A DNA stretch of 64,000 nt, taken from the NCBI GenBank assembly GCA_029204225.1, contig CM055106.1, forward strand, positions 47,502,633 to 47,566,632, in the 5' to 3' direction. The notes beneath the pieces are model-generated. The model ran no database searches. It had not been told where the DNA came from and saw only the letters and a list, made by a program, of their open reading frames with translations. A program made the position numbers and the translations under genes. The DNA comes from Diphasiastrum complanatum. Taxonomy: Eukaryota; Streptophyta; Lycopodiopsida; Lycopodiales; Lycopodiaceae. Each line of letters starts with the position of its first letter. The stretch's first letter is position 1. Below, piece after piece: positions 33,230-44,594 of the stretch.

Positions 33230-34374
33230 AAATATTTCTAAGTCCTTACTATGAGGAAATCTCCTTGCTCGCAAGTAGAGAGAGAATATACAAGCACAAA
33301 ATCTTGTGTAGAGAGATAAATCTCAATTTTCATAAAAACTTACAATATGAAAACTAGCCAAAAATCCCTACATGATGAGGCTCGAGTTCCAAGGTGGATT
33401 TGAATGTGATCAATGGTTGATCCACATTATTTGGTTGACTCTACTATCATAGATCCACATCTCAAACTACATGCATGATGTGACATGAATTGCATATCTT
33501 TTTCCTAGATACACTAGACATGTGTAAAATTTTACAAGTTGCATTGTACCTAACTTTGCATGTCACCTAACATTTTGCATGCTTACACATCTAAATCTAC
33601 CTAACACATACTCGACCTATTCTACAAGATTATGTGCTCAATTCACATACCTCAATTATGTACAATGAAAATAACATGAGCATAACCCCCAAATTGAACA
33701 TAGAAAGATATTTTTTACCATTCTTCTAGTCACCATGGACTTTGAGATTAAGCCAAGCTTTGATCTCATTGTGTGCCAAATATCATAGGATACTCTTTGT
33801 AAGTCCCATTCCTAACCTAGCATAGGAGCGGCACCTTTGGAATGAGTCCAAATAGCGCTTTGATAGGGTAGAGAGATTCTAGGAGCTAAAATAGCATGTT
33901 CTTCATTGTTTTGGGATCTCGAGATCTTGACCCCTAATTAGGGTGGATCAAGTGGATATTTAGGTTATATGATAGGGTTAGGTTATGATAAATGCATAGA
34001 ATCCCTAATATGCTCAGATCCAAGCTCTACATGTATAAATATGTGATGGGATTTCCATCCAATTGTGAGCAAAATTGAGATTTTCCTTCTTGACTAGTTT
34101 GAGTCTAGATTTGACTGATGAATGCTATTGGCATATGTTTTTTTATGATCATTGAATGAGATTGGAGTTGTAGGTACAGTACATAGGCAGTAGCAGGTCG
34201 TACATCCACATGTGTGAAGGGCTTTGGAGCTAATTCATGGAGTTCAGGCCAAGATAAGCTAGGAATCAATGCATTGATTAGTAATCTAGCTTCTAGATAT
34301 TGTTTGGATCTTAAGTAGGTGCTTTATCCATCATTTCTAGGATCAAATGGGTTTATTTTGCTTCATTTTTATCA
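33230..34374 (+). repeat. Probable LTR/leader ending at a copia primer site
   Basis: The sequence immediately before the primer site ends ATTTTTATCA, an LTR-like CA terminus. A TATA box, ATGTATAAATATGTG, occurs at about 34030-34045. The left end of the LTR is not defined; TGTCCAAAATATTTC near 33224 is one possibility. No second copy of this LTR was found in the window. Confidence 0.4.
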
Positions 34375-34387
34375 TGGTATCATAGCC
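34375..34387 (+). promoter_or_regulatory. Primer-binding site of the 35-kb copia element
   Basis: TGGTATCATAGCC differs from the initiator tRNA-Met site TGGTATCAGAGCC by one base and lies upstream of a gag ORF in the same orientation. Confidence 0.8.
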
Positions 34388-35149
34388 ATTCCAAAAATGA
34401 GCTTCATTTCATTCCAAAATCACAGCTTTTGATGCAATTCAAGCATTGATTGCTATCTAGACATAATCTATGATTAGTACCTTCAATCCTTGATCAATTT
34501 GAGTGAAGAGAGATCTAATAGCTTCAAAATTAAATTTGTGGTCATCTCTTATCATAGTGGATCAAAATAACAAGTATTTTGCGCTTTTCTCATATTGATG
34601 CTGCTCGATTTGTGGAGTCTATCACAAGGAATAGTTTTCAATCCATCAAAAGGAAGGTAGATCCTTATCTTTGGTACTATAATAGGTCATTTTAAGACTT
34701 ATTAGAAATTCAATTTTAGGGTCAGCCCAAAGTTTTTGACAAGTGCTCATCAAGTGAATGCAATTTTAGTCAAGATTGTGTTCAGTTTTGCTTGATTTGT
34801 GAGATAGTTTGGATCGATTATTGCATGATGATTCAACCTGATCTTGTATGAATGATATAAAGAGGCATTTTTGTGCATATGATTCCTTTTGGTTCAGGTT
34901 AGGTGAATTTTATATCCTTGTGAAGTTGAGATCAAGGATGAGGCAATTCTAGATCCAATTTTTATGCAAATTCAAGCTAGTTTCCATTATTGTGAATATT
35001 AATAGATTTGATTAGGCTCAAGATCAGGTAGGATCTTATTGAGAGGTCAAGTTAGAGCTTTCTCAAGTACCTAGCTAGTGGTATAGCTATTCTTTCAATC
35101 ATTTCTATTTTGAATCTATTCTTGTGGTTAAGATCTTGTTTAAAGATAG

Positions 35150-35715
35150 ATGGCTTCAATGAATGCGTATCTTTTGGATTCACATGATAGATTGAATGCT
35201 TCTAATTATTCAATTTGGAATCTAAGAATGGAATCAATCCTTATTTTACAAGATCTAATGGATATAGTGAGTGGTGAAGAGGATGAATCTATTCACCCTC
35301 AAGAAGCTACAAAATACAAAAGGAGGTGCAAGGTTGCTCTCCATTGTATAAAAATGAATGTAGCTAATGAGCTTCTTAAGGAGGTAGGTGCTTGCGCCTC
35401 AGCTCAAGAAGCATGGGAAATTCTTCAAAAGATATATGAATCCAATAATACTTCAAGGTTTCTATCCTTGAATAATCAAATCCTTCAATGTTTTCAAGCT
35501 AAAGGAGAGAGTGGACATTCATATTTGTTGAGAGTTAAGGACTTGAACAAAGAGCTTGCTTACATAGGAAATTCCATTAAGGACAGTGAACTTTTTCAAC
35601 TAATCTTGAATGGTTTAAATGTGGATTTTGCTAACTTGGTGCAAGGCTATGCAATCATGGGCAAGTTGCCTTCACTTGAAGATCTCCAAGGAGTCCTCAT
35701 GGCCAAGGAGAGTAC
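35150..35715 (+). pseudogene. gag: Ty1/copia gag N-terminal half, truncated
   Basis: Open from ATG at 35150 (MASMNAYLLDSHDRLNASNY). The UBN2-type gag landmarks are NASNYSIWNLRMESIL, ALHCIKMNVANELLKEVGAC, AWEILQKIYESNNTSR, VKDLNKELAYIGNSIKD and a LPSLEDLQG segment. It is uninterrupted for 189 codons, so the gag half is well preserved. It then runs at about 35715 straight into reverse-complement sequence of another copia element. The zinc knuckle and the whole pol are missing. Gag of these elements forms the virus-like particle. Confidence 0.85.
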
Positions 35716-36840
35716 AAAACGATCAGGTTGTTGTTGTTGTCTTGCAGACCTTCGAACTACAGGTGCTTGAGTAGATGTTTCTCCTAGGTAAATGACTGGG
35801 ACAACTTTAGCTTGTGGTTGAATAGTCATGGGTCTAGGCCCATCGATGGTAAATAGAGCTGTTGGGACAAACTCCTATTGTTGGACATTCGTAGGTCGAT
35901 GCCTATCGATGGAGAATGGAGCTATTGTGACAGACAGACTCCTCCATTGGCTACTTATATTTGAAATTATGGAATTTGTCTTCAAGAAAGACAACATCAC
36001 GGCTGACTGAGATTTGACAGATAATAGATACGATATGTCTTGTGTGACATTGAATAGCCGATAAAGATATACTTACAACTTACTGGGTCTAATAGATCAG
36101 ACAAAATTTGAGCATAGCAGAGACATTTGAATATGCGTAAATGTTTCAGACTTGGTTTGTAGCTGTAGTAGGCTTCAAAGGGTGTCTTGGAGTCGACTAC
36201 CTTCATGTTGGAATAATTTTGCAGATAGCAGGCTGTAGAAGTTGCTTCAGCCCAAAAAATCTGGGATAATTGAGCATTGATAGTCATGGATCGTGTAGCT
36301 TCCAATAATATTCGGTTCTTTCGCTCAGCTATGCCATTCTACTGTGGAGTGTAGCTGGCTGTGAACTGATGGTACATGCCACATGATGATAAGTAGTCTA
36401 CCATTTCATTTGATAGATACTCTCCCCCTGAATCATACCGCAGGGCCTTGATTCTCTAACCAGTTTGATTCTCAACATATTGCTTGAATTCTATGAAGCA
36501 ATTGAATGCTTCTGACTTGTTCTTTATGACCATGACTCTGGTGAACCAAGAGAATTCGTCAATGAATGTAATGAAATATAGAGTCTGACCCAAAGAGGGT
36601 ATGCTCATAGGACCACATAAATCACTGTGAATTAGTGATAGAATGGACTTCGCTCTTTTGGCTTGTCCTCTTGGAAATTTTGTTCTAGGTCGTTTCCCTA
36701 GTAGACAATTTTCATAGACAGTCTGATTAGCTGTAGAAACAACATTGATATTCATATCCTTGGCCAATTTGTTATGATGCATGTACAAGATCTGGCTTCC
36801 AAAGCTTCACGCTTTGCCCATTTGTGTTTGCAGCTTCTAG
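35716..36840 (-). pseudogene. pol: Ty1/copia integrase relic
   Basis: The minus strand shows the pre-integrase and integrase core: AKSILSLIHSDLCGPMSIPS (first D), RYDSGGEYLSNE (second D), ASYTPQ-NGIAERKNR (E), then CYLQNYSNMKVVDSKTPFEA, FKCLCYAQI and FIGYSMSHKTYRIYYL. After frame changes it continues to VVRRSARQQQQPDRFV, the linker before RT. A stop replaces the residue after TPQ and another lies after the ENQTG segment. All three catalytic acidic residues can still be read. It meets the plus-strand gag at 35715. Confidence 0.83.
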
Positions 36841-38246
36841 ATTCCATCATGAATCGCCCCTGTAACTCATGTCTCATCTAAAGACTCAAGTCCAATATGA
36901 GATAGCTTCCCCCTGATGATCATCCCATGTCATCCTACAGTGCTATCCCTATCAGGTATCCCATGTCATCCTTGATCTCGATGATCTAAGCATCTACCCT
37001 ATAGTGCCCACCTGTATTCCCCCAAGCTAGCTCCAAGCTACTCCTATGAATGGTTCCAAATCACTCCTTGAGAATACACTGAGATGTGAACTCCAAAGCC
37101 ACCATCAAGTCCCTCACATGACTGTGCATGCCAATATCCCTCCAAGTGAACATGTGAGATCTTTCATGGCCCAAACCAAATAATCTGCACCATGTTATCA
37201 CTACAATCTACATCCCAGATGCAATCATAATACAATAAATTGACTTGGCTTACCCTGTTACCACTTCCAAACACCTTGTTACCCTGTTAAAAGTAAGCAA
37301 TAATGATTTCAAAGCAATAATGCCTCATTGTACTACCTTGTAGCAGGTTTCACCAGCCAAAAATTGCCCCAATTTTGGCCCTACGATACTCAAATGGCGA
37401 ATGTAGCCCATTACTAGGTCACCCACACTCCGCTTGATAGAATGGTGATGAAAATCCTCCAAAATGCTTTTCTCCCTACTCTGTGACGTCGCTTTGAGCT
37501 ACCAGTTTCAGGGGTCATTTTGGCTCAATGATGGCCAAAATAGGTGCCCTCTAGCTCCAATTAGCCCCAATGCTAATTCGCCTTGCATTTATGAACTGAA
37601 ATTTCTTTTCGAAGTTTCTTAATGAAGAATTGACCATTCTAAATGGCGGGTCCTTTCACTCAATTTCAAATGAAAATTTTTAGTGAAGAAGAGCTATTTT
37701 CTCCCCTTCAGGGCACTTTGGGCCCTTTCAGTCATGGGCCTCTTGCAGCCGCTACCCCCATCTTCTCCTCTGGCCGCACGCGAGCCTCCACGACTCCTCT
37801 CTCCTCCTCCTCCACTTCTTTGCTTACTTGCTATGGCTCCAATAGGGTTTTTGATTGTACTGTCTTTGGTGCGCGACCACCCATGGCCATCTGCGAACTT
37901 TCTATCCTCATCAAGGCGCCCACATTCATGCTTCTACAACACTAAAAAATGTCGTTTATGGTGAAAAATCCACCCATTTCAGCCTATAAACTCTAGCCAT
38001 ATAGAAGAAGAAGCTTTCTTGGCCTATGCTCAATCTCTTTCTAAGATTTTTCTTGCAGCTCTCCACTCCAAAGAGGTCACCCTACCTTCAGTAATCTGAT
38101 GCAACTTACAGCTCTTTAATTGATGCGGTATTGACTGCAAACAAGCCGATTTCTCATAAATCCGTCAACATCCCACAGAAAAGTTGCACATAGTGAATTA
38201 TGAAGCCACCATCAATGATTTCCCCGAAACCACCATGCTAAAATCT
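36841..38246. other. Unassigned sequence
   Basis: No conserved frame. 36890-37000 contains a short imperfect repeat (CCCATGTCATCCT occurs twice, about 55 bp apart). The frames at 37643-37964 are serine/proline-rich and not convincing. Confidence 0.4.
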
Positions 38247-38657
38247 TGTTAGGATCTAGTGCAGTATGCAGATCACATCAATCAATCACCATAGACACTC
38301 CTCACAAGCTCTCAAAGATGGCACAACAAAAGCTTTGTATATTACAAAAGAAACTGTACATATAGAAAATCCACAACCTGCATGAAAAAGACAGGTGTCC
38401 TAAACTTGGCCTACCAAACTCGAGACATGCCCTCGAGTATAACATAAATTGTATATATCTCTGTATAGGCTAATTTTTCCTATGTGTGGGGCTGCTCGAC
38501 TAACCCAAGTAGCCGTCTACGGGTTCAGTGCCCGATAGTGGGTCATGTCTTGGTAAGAACTATAAATCCTCATTAGTTAAGATATGTACAATTAATTACA
38601 ACACTGCATTTCGAAGTTATAATAAACACATGTCAGATCAAATCTGATTTTTAACAC
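38247..38657 (-). repeat. LTR of an unassigned family, minus copy
   Basis: On its own strand it begins TGTTAAAAATCAGATTTGATC and ends GATCCTAACA. It matches 28981-29440, with short internal deletions. The bases beyond the end (AGATTTTAGCATGGTGG) parallel the other copy's flank. No element interior is recognisable on either side, so it may be a solo LTR. Flanking five-base words (AATCT and CATCA) do not match. Confidence 0.72.
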
Positions 38658-40390
38658 ATCAATGATCTCATTGTCCAAGCTGCTGCTCATTTCCTAGTCA
38701 TTGGAAGTTTGTGAAAGGACCGCATTCCATCCCTTCTCCTCAGCCAACTTGCGGAGTCCCACAAGAAATTCCCTAGCGACATGGTAGTGCCCTATGATTG
38801 GCATGCCTTTGTTATATTCGAGTTGAAGCGGGCCATAAAATCCAACATGCGTGAACGGTTCACCGCGGGATCCCTTCTCTCCACCCTTAATGTTACTCTT
38901 CTTGAACAGAAAGTTCTGGGTTTCCAAAATTCTAACTTCCTCTTCACCACCGCTCCATTCACTAGCCTTTGTCCCCTACCATTCCAACTAACTCACCGGC
39001 CATCAACCGCATGTGTGGCATTGCCTCATTTTCCGCAAGTCTTCCTCACACCTGCCAACGCATTGCACACCATGGCCTACAGCCACTTCTTCTGCTTTCG
39101 TCCCTCCATCTACTGCTACAACCCCTTCTACTTCCATCGCACTCATCCCCCCACCTTCCACAACCGTTCTCGCTTCACCTCCACCTCCACCCTCCATCAC
39201 CATATCCTCATCCATCTCTATTACATCTCGTGATTCTTCCATTTTCACTCCACCCCTCATAATTAACCCCTAAGATTGCCCGACACCCTCTCTTGGATGA
39301 ATTTTCTCCACTTCCCACCTCTCACCTGTTGAAAAATGAAAAATCATCTATCTTGACTTTAGGCTTTTGGCAAGAGAAATTTCTGTGTATGAGATGTTTC
39401 ATATTGCAAATGCCAAATTTGGCTTAGAAGAAACCCAAGCTACATGGTTTCTTGAAGTCTAGTTGGTCATATACAACTTGCATATAGTATGTAGACATAG
39501 AAATGTCAATAATAGGCTTGTAGAAACTCGTGGCACATCACATGCAATGGTTGTAAGTGTTCCATAGTGACATGCAAGGCATGCACAAAATGAATTGGAC
39601 ACATGCATGATGATTTGTACAATTCTAGTTAAGAATTTGACACTTGGTAAAAGTAGGTAGAAATGCATGCATGTAAAGTGACAAATGTCACTAGTTTTCT
39701 AGTTCTCACTTTTAGATGTGGAAGAAAATAGGAAGGAGATGGTTCTACCTCGAGCTATTCCAATCTCCATAAATATGTGTAGACTCTCTCATAACTTTTT
39801 ATGAAGAACCAAGCTTTGAAGCTATTCCATGTCAATTTGGATCTATACTATTGTTGCTTGAATTTTGCTCTCCTTTTCTCTCTCTAATTCGAGTATAGGC
39901 TTATGCTAATGCATTAAATTCTTGTACTTCTTCTCTTTAGTTTTTCAAAGTAATCATTCTTTGATTCTTAGCATGCTAGATTGTGCTTTGGCCATAAAAT
40001 CTTGTACTAGATCTTGATATTCAATCTAGAATCAATTTATGTGTTAAACACAAAGGTTAACAAGATCATTCACACTTGAGGATCATTCCCCACACGTGTA
40101 AGCTTGCTGGAATTTTATCATCACCTCCCACATCTCCTTCCATCCTCAACACTGTCAGTTGCTTCATTCGAACAACCCAATCCACGCCCTCTACACACTT
40201 TTGCCACTCCACTCACTCCCCCACTGATCCATCCATGATGAATGACGAGTCTGACAAACCGTTGGACGATGAAACATTCGTACACACTAAGTACATCGCC
40301 TCACCATAAAGTGTTGACCCCACTACACCTGACGACGTGATGGTGCCATAAATTCTTGTCGAAGACGATAGTGCATTACCAGAGGCAACA
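38658..40390. other. Unassigned sequence
   Basis: No supported gene. A minus frame at 38694-38927 (77 aa) ends ...GWNAVLSQTSND and is not recognised. The overlapping frames at 39003-39273 on both strands arise from a CACC/TCC-rich low-complexity tract. 40076-40309 is a short threonine/serine-rich frame directly before the gag-like relic and may be its decayed start. Confidence 0.4.
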
Positions 40391-40399
40391 TCTCAACAA

Positions 40400-41330
40400 G
40401 GCTCAACAAGCAGCACCACACCGGCTCCCATCGACATCACGATGGCCTACCAGACCTTGGAAACTTTCATCCAGGATTTGGTAGGCCAAATCAATTTTGG
40501 ACGGTCGCATAGTGGAATTGGCAACCATCAACACTAGGTTGCGAGCGGAACCACCAAGGTCCATGAAGTTCGACAACAGGCGCAACAACAGCTCGCCTTG
40601 CTCCAGGCCCAACTACTAGTCATTGAAACAGAGAATCAGAGCCAATGACACAACAAGCTTCCACCTCCCAAGGCTCTTGCACCATATTTCCCAGTAGCGC
40701 ATTCCGCAAACCGAAAACCGTGGAGGACGAAATCAATGAGTATCTAGTCCAGTATCCACATGAATCCTCACACGGTAGCTGATAGATATCATTATCAACC
40801 AAAGACATTAAAGTCAATGAGATGGCATGCCTTTTGGCATTGGGGAAAAAACTTGAGTGGCGGCAGCTCACATTCGAAAAAGATCCGGCGACCATGAAGA
40901 TGTACGTGACTAGCCCATGCCAGTTGCGCATCAATCCACATTTCGTCCCCATTTCACGACGATCAAAATGGGTGAAATGTAGAATCCCCTTGGTCCAGAT
41001 CACCATCAGGACAATCAACTGGCCCACAATATACTCGGAGCACAGATGGGGCAAAGACGTAGATGCCAAAAGGGCTCTCATCCAATTTTCTAAATACTAT
41101 CTCAAGTGTTCTGATCCCATAGTTCACGCGGCAGCTGAATTCGCTTGAGACCTAGAGTTTTTGATGGGCGTCTCCAACAGATGGGACAACTTCTTGCTAC
41201 CGATCGTTTTTTATCCTAACACAGCCCTGGCATCTGAAAAAGTTGAAGACCAACTTCCAGTGGCTCGAGTGCACTATAGAGCAACGTTATTAGGCCATCT
41301 TTGGCCCGACAAATTCAACAATAATCCAAG
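40400..41330 (+). pseudogene. gag: Probable Ty3/gypsy gag relic
   Basis: Across shifting plus frames one can read MAYQTLETFIQDLVGQI, a glutamine-rich coiled segment QQALALLQAQ-like near 40575-40615, KPKTVEDEINEYLVQY, then KVNEMACLLALGKKLEWRQ and INPHFVPISRRSKW, and later a LEFLMGVS segment. The order (coiled N-terminus, WxxxxxF, F-x-P-x-S) suits a gypsy gag. At least three frame changes and several stops are needed, so this is a decayed copy. No pol follows. The alternative is an unrelated degraded ORF. Confidence 0.45.
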
Positions 41331-41800
41331 TGTAGTTCTTAATGAGAGATGAATACTCTCTATCCATAGCTTTCTTCCAGATATCGGAATCGGGTTGACT
41401 GAGTGCCTCTTCAACAGTAGGCGGCTCTTGAACAAGATAGGTTGCAGATTCGTCGTGATATACCTTATAGGTGGTCTACAATCTCTTATCAATTTTCTAG
41501 GAGATGAGCAAAGTTGATTATTTTCATTATGTTGTAGTTGCTGAGTTGCAACATCATTTTCTTTAGATTCACTATTAATAAGTTGTTCATCTGAAGTAGA
41601 TGAGCTAGAACCTTCAAAAGGATTAGTTGACTTGGGAATAATAATGTTTGATAGTTCCCAAATATCTGATAGTTCGACTACATGAGCTTTGCCCTTTTCT
41701 TTGAGGTCAATAAACTGATCTTCGATGAAAAGTCGACATCCCGACTGATGAATATCTTTGACTCGACAGGATCATACAACTATATGCCCTTCCAGCGAAA
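41331..41800 (-). pseudogene. pol: Ty1/copia integrase end and RT start
   Basis: The minus strand reads LYDPVESKIFISRDVDF, the conserved C-terminal integrase segment. A frame change gives EDQFIDLKEKGKAH and a serine-rich linker, then QEPPTVEEALSQPDSDIWKK and AMDREYSSLIKNYTW, the segment that opens copia RT. It breaks off at the tryptophan and is joined to the gypsy-like plus-strand relic at about 41330. Confidence 0.8.
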
Positions 41801-41939
41801 GTCTTAGGACGAGGGACGATAATTGGAAAAGTACTTATGTAGGATTTTTGGCAAAGGTTTAGTTTTGCTTCAAAAAACTACTTTTTGGCACTTCTCTGCA
41901 AGTTTATAGAAGGATTTTTCAATACCAACTATAACTCGC

Positions 41940-42443
41940 TTTAGCCTTGGCGGTCTTGGGAGGAGTCTATCAAAGACAAAGTCACTCACCAAAGAGGCTT
42001 GGGCTAAAATTATTATAATATATAATTTTTTTTTTATATAGAAAAGGGCCTTCGACGGTTGTGAAAGGAGTCTATTAGAGATAGAGTCACTTCCCAATGA
42101 GGCTAATGGCCCAATTCATATTTTTATTTTTTATTATTTTTTTATAGAAAAATAAACCCTTGCAGATTTTTCTGTGTCCTGGTCTCAATGAGATGGAATT
42201 TCAGAGGCCTCTACAAAAGTTTGTTGTTTTTTTTTTTTTATAGAAAAGGGCCTTCGAAAGTCGTGGGAGGAGTCTATCAGAGATAGAGTCGCTTCCCAAC
42301 GAGGCTAATGGCCCAATTCATATTTTTATTTTTTACTTTTTTATAGAAAAATAAACCCTTGTAGATTTCTCTGTGTCATGGTCTCAATGAGATGGAACTT
42401 CAGAGGCCTCTACAAAAGTTTGTTATTTGTTTTTTTTTTTAAA
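41940..42443. repeat. 202-bp tandem repeat, two and a part units
   Basis: Units start at 42039 and 42241 (TAGAAAAGGGCCTTCGA...) and are nearly identical, with differences in homopolymer lengths and a few substitutions. Part of another unit (GTCTTGGGAGGAGTCTATCA...GTCACTC) lies at about 41950-42010. Each unit contains GGAGTCTATxAGAGATAGAGTC, GGCTAATGGCCCAATTCAT and CTCAATGAGATGGAA. It lies in the presumed leader of the gypsy element whose LTR is at 43224. Confidence 0.85.
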
Positions 42444-42589
42444 GAAGAGACTACGGTTAAAAAAAACAGCGAGGGTTACTAGATCGTCAAAAGTTAAAGG
42501 TATAAAAAACATAGCAGGTGAAAAAAAGACCTCAAAGATAACGTAAAAAGAGAAGGGAGAAAATAACTAAAATTATATAAAAAAAATTA

Positions 42590-42960
42590 AGAGGTGAGGA
42601 GAAGAGAAGGAATGGTACAGTTTGGGATGCGGGTTCCTAGAGTGCGACAGTGAGGGAAAAGAGGAGGAGCGGAGCAGCGAACAGAGCGAAAGGGGCGGGA
42701 GCGAAGCATGTAGTCGAGGAGCAGGGACACAGCAGACGCGTAGGGAGGTGAGCGAGGTGAGCGAGCAGGGTGGTGAAGGAGGGAGGAGCGAACAGGAAGA
42801 AGCGAGGGAGGTGCAGCGAGCAGGAAGGCGAGCAGCCAGCGAGAGATGAAGGGGGGCCAGCGAGGAGGAGAGGGGGAGGGAGTGAGGCAGGGAAAGGCGG
42901 AGGAGCAAGGAGCGACAAGGGGGAGGTGAAGGGGGAGGGAAGAGAGATTTGTGTGTTTTT
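42590..42960. repeat. GA-rich low-complexity tract
   Basis: A purine-rich plus strand (GAGCGA, GGAGG, GAAGG words) that makes long frames on both strands (for example 42622-42849 and 42573-42908) by composition alone. No domain. It lies in the gypsy leader between the 202-bp repeats and the primer site. Confidence 0.7.
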
Positions 42961-43200
42961 TGGTTTTTTAAAACCGGTTGACGGATAGCAAAAAATAATA
43001 AATTACGGAAACCTTAATTAAAATTAACTATACAATACATAGCTTACTGCTAAAAAAAAACAAAACTAATCCCTTGCGGACTTGGATATTTTTTTTGTAA
43101 TGGAATTGGAGATTCAAGAGGACGGGAAAAAGAGGAGGTGAGGGGGAGGAAGTAGAAAAGAGTGGAAGAGGAGAAGCAACTATGCGGTGAGCAACGTTGG

Positions 43201-43219
43201 CGCTCCCCGGCAACGGCAC
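43201..43219 (-). promoter_or_regulatory. Primer-binding site of a second gypsy element (tRNA-Asp type)
   Basis: On minus it reads GTGCCGTTGCCGGGGAGCG, four to five bases inside the LTR end. It retains GCCGTTGCCGGGGA of the tRNA-Asp-complementary site and is better preserved than that of gypsy-1. Confidence 0.75.
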
Positions 43220-43223
43220 TAAT

Positions 43224-43299
43224 TGTAGTCGATCGTAGTCATTGGGAGCCACCCGTGCACACCTGCATAGCAAGAGAGAGAGAAGGGAGAGAGAGAGAG

Positions 43300-43338
<39 letters not shown>

Positions 43339-43454
43339 AGAGAGAGGAGAGAAGAGAGAGTAGAGAGAGAGAGAAAGGGAGAAGAGAGTTCACCAAGGAT
43401 GGTTGGGGCTATGGGGGCTCGAGCGTCTACCCATAGCTATGCACTAATCAACCT

Positions 43455-43505
<51 letters not shown>

Positions 43506-43857
43506 CTAGAAGGAGAGCTTTATTCAGAAAAATGGAGATGATTACAATGGAAAGTGGCCTCCTTATATAGTTGAGGAGGGAGGACCATCTTGGCTCTCAT
43601 TGGCCTATTTACAGTAAATCCTAGCCCTTCAAATTAATTGAACTTCAATCTCTTGGTTCATTAGGAAAAGGGCCAAACTCACATTAATCATGTGAGTTTG
43701 AGAGATTCTCTTTCAACTTAGAACCTTATGAACTTGACTTTGGACTTTTTAATTGATTTATTCTAACTAAGGCCCCAAGTCTTTTATTCAAGTTCTACCT
43801 AACTATTTTGCGTGCTCATTGGGTTGGGCTTACACACGTAAGACGCCAGTGCTCTCA
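43224..43857 (-). repeat. 5' LTR of a gypsy-1 family element
   Basis: Own strand TGAGAGCACTGGCGTC...GACTACA, with TG...CA ends, next to the primer site. It is related to 2670-3341. It contains two long (GA)n microsatellites at about 43271-43390 and 43456-43508, which gypsy-1 lacks. The element interior would extend leftwards to at least 41940; no coding domain of it survives nearby. Confidence 0.7.
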
Positions 43858-44594
43858 CACTTATTATTCTAACTGTACACTGTACTGAGGCGGGGCCCAC
43901 TAGGTAAGGCTTGGCCAACAGTATTTCAAGTGGTGGGACCCACTTGTTCATTATTGTGCAGGAAATACCCACAACACAGCCGCGATCTGGTTTTGGTATA
44001 GTGTGTTTTAAGAATGAACATATCCCACTTTCCAAAGGCTAACATATGTGTTTCTACAAAATGTTTAGCTTTAACAACAATCAAGAATCACCCCTCATTT
44101 TAATAACCTTCCTCGTTCTCTCTTGCAATTTGTTGTGACTAGTGTAACGATACAAGTAGACATCTTTTTTGAAAAATGAACTAGCTTCCCATAGAAGAGC
44201 AGCCTTCATGCTCATTTTTGTATTCCATTGTGTTGAAAAACATTCTACCAAATGACCATTAATACATTTTTCCTGATTGATTCTAAAAGGAGAGCAAAGC
44301 GTGACTTCACATGAGAACCAGAAGTTTTCAAAGAGCACATGGAAGTTGTAGAAACAGAGTTGTAGTTAAGAAATGCAGAGTTTGTGATTTAAGAAGCTTT
44401 TACGAGCAGAGTCAATGTATTATAGAAAACCAGACAGAGCAAATTTAAGATAAACCACGAATGATCGAGATATGTAAGATTATTGTAATCCTTAGCGTCC
44501 CAAACATTTCATTTGCAGTTTCATTGGTCCAGTGTTCACTTTCACCACTGGAACAATAGTTTATATATGTATTTTAGGTACTAGAAATAACATT
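43858..44594. other. Intergenic sequence 3' of the cupin gene
   Basis: No gene recognised. The minus frame at 44081-44338 (85 aa) is not convincing. The region directly left of 44595 would hold the 3' UTR of the cupin gene. I did not find a clear AATAAA signal on the minus strand. Confidence 0.4.

Noticed and set aside
39003-39273. Three overlapping frames near 39.0-39.3 kb
   Set aside because: All are from a CACC/TCC-rich tract read in different frames and strands; no conserved motif.
42573-42988. Overlapping frames of 72-111 residues on both strands
   Set aside because: They come from the GA-rich low-complexity tract; amino acid composition simply mirrors the repeat.
43162-43509. Arg-Glu-rich frame of 115 residues on plus
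   Set aside because: Produced by (GA)n microsatellites inside the gypsy LTR.
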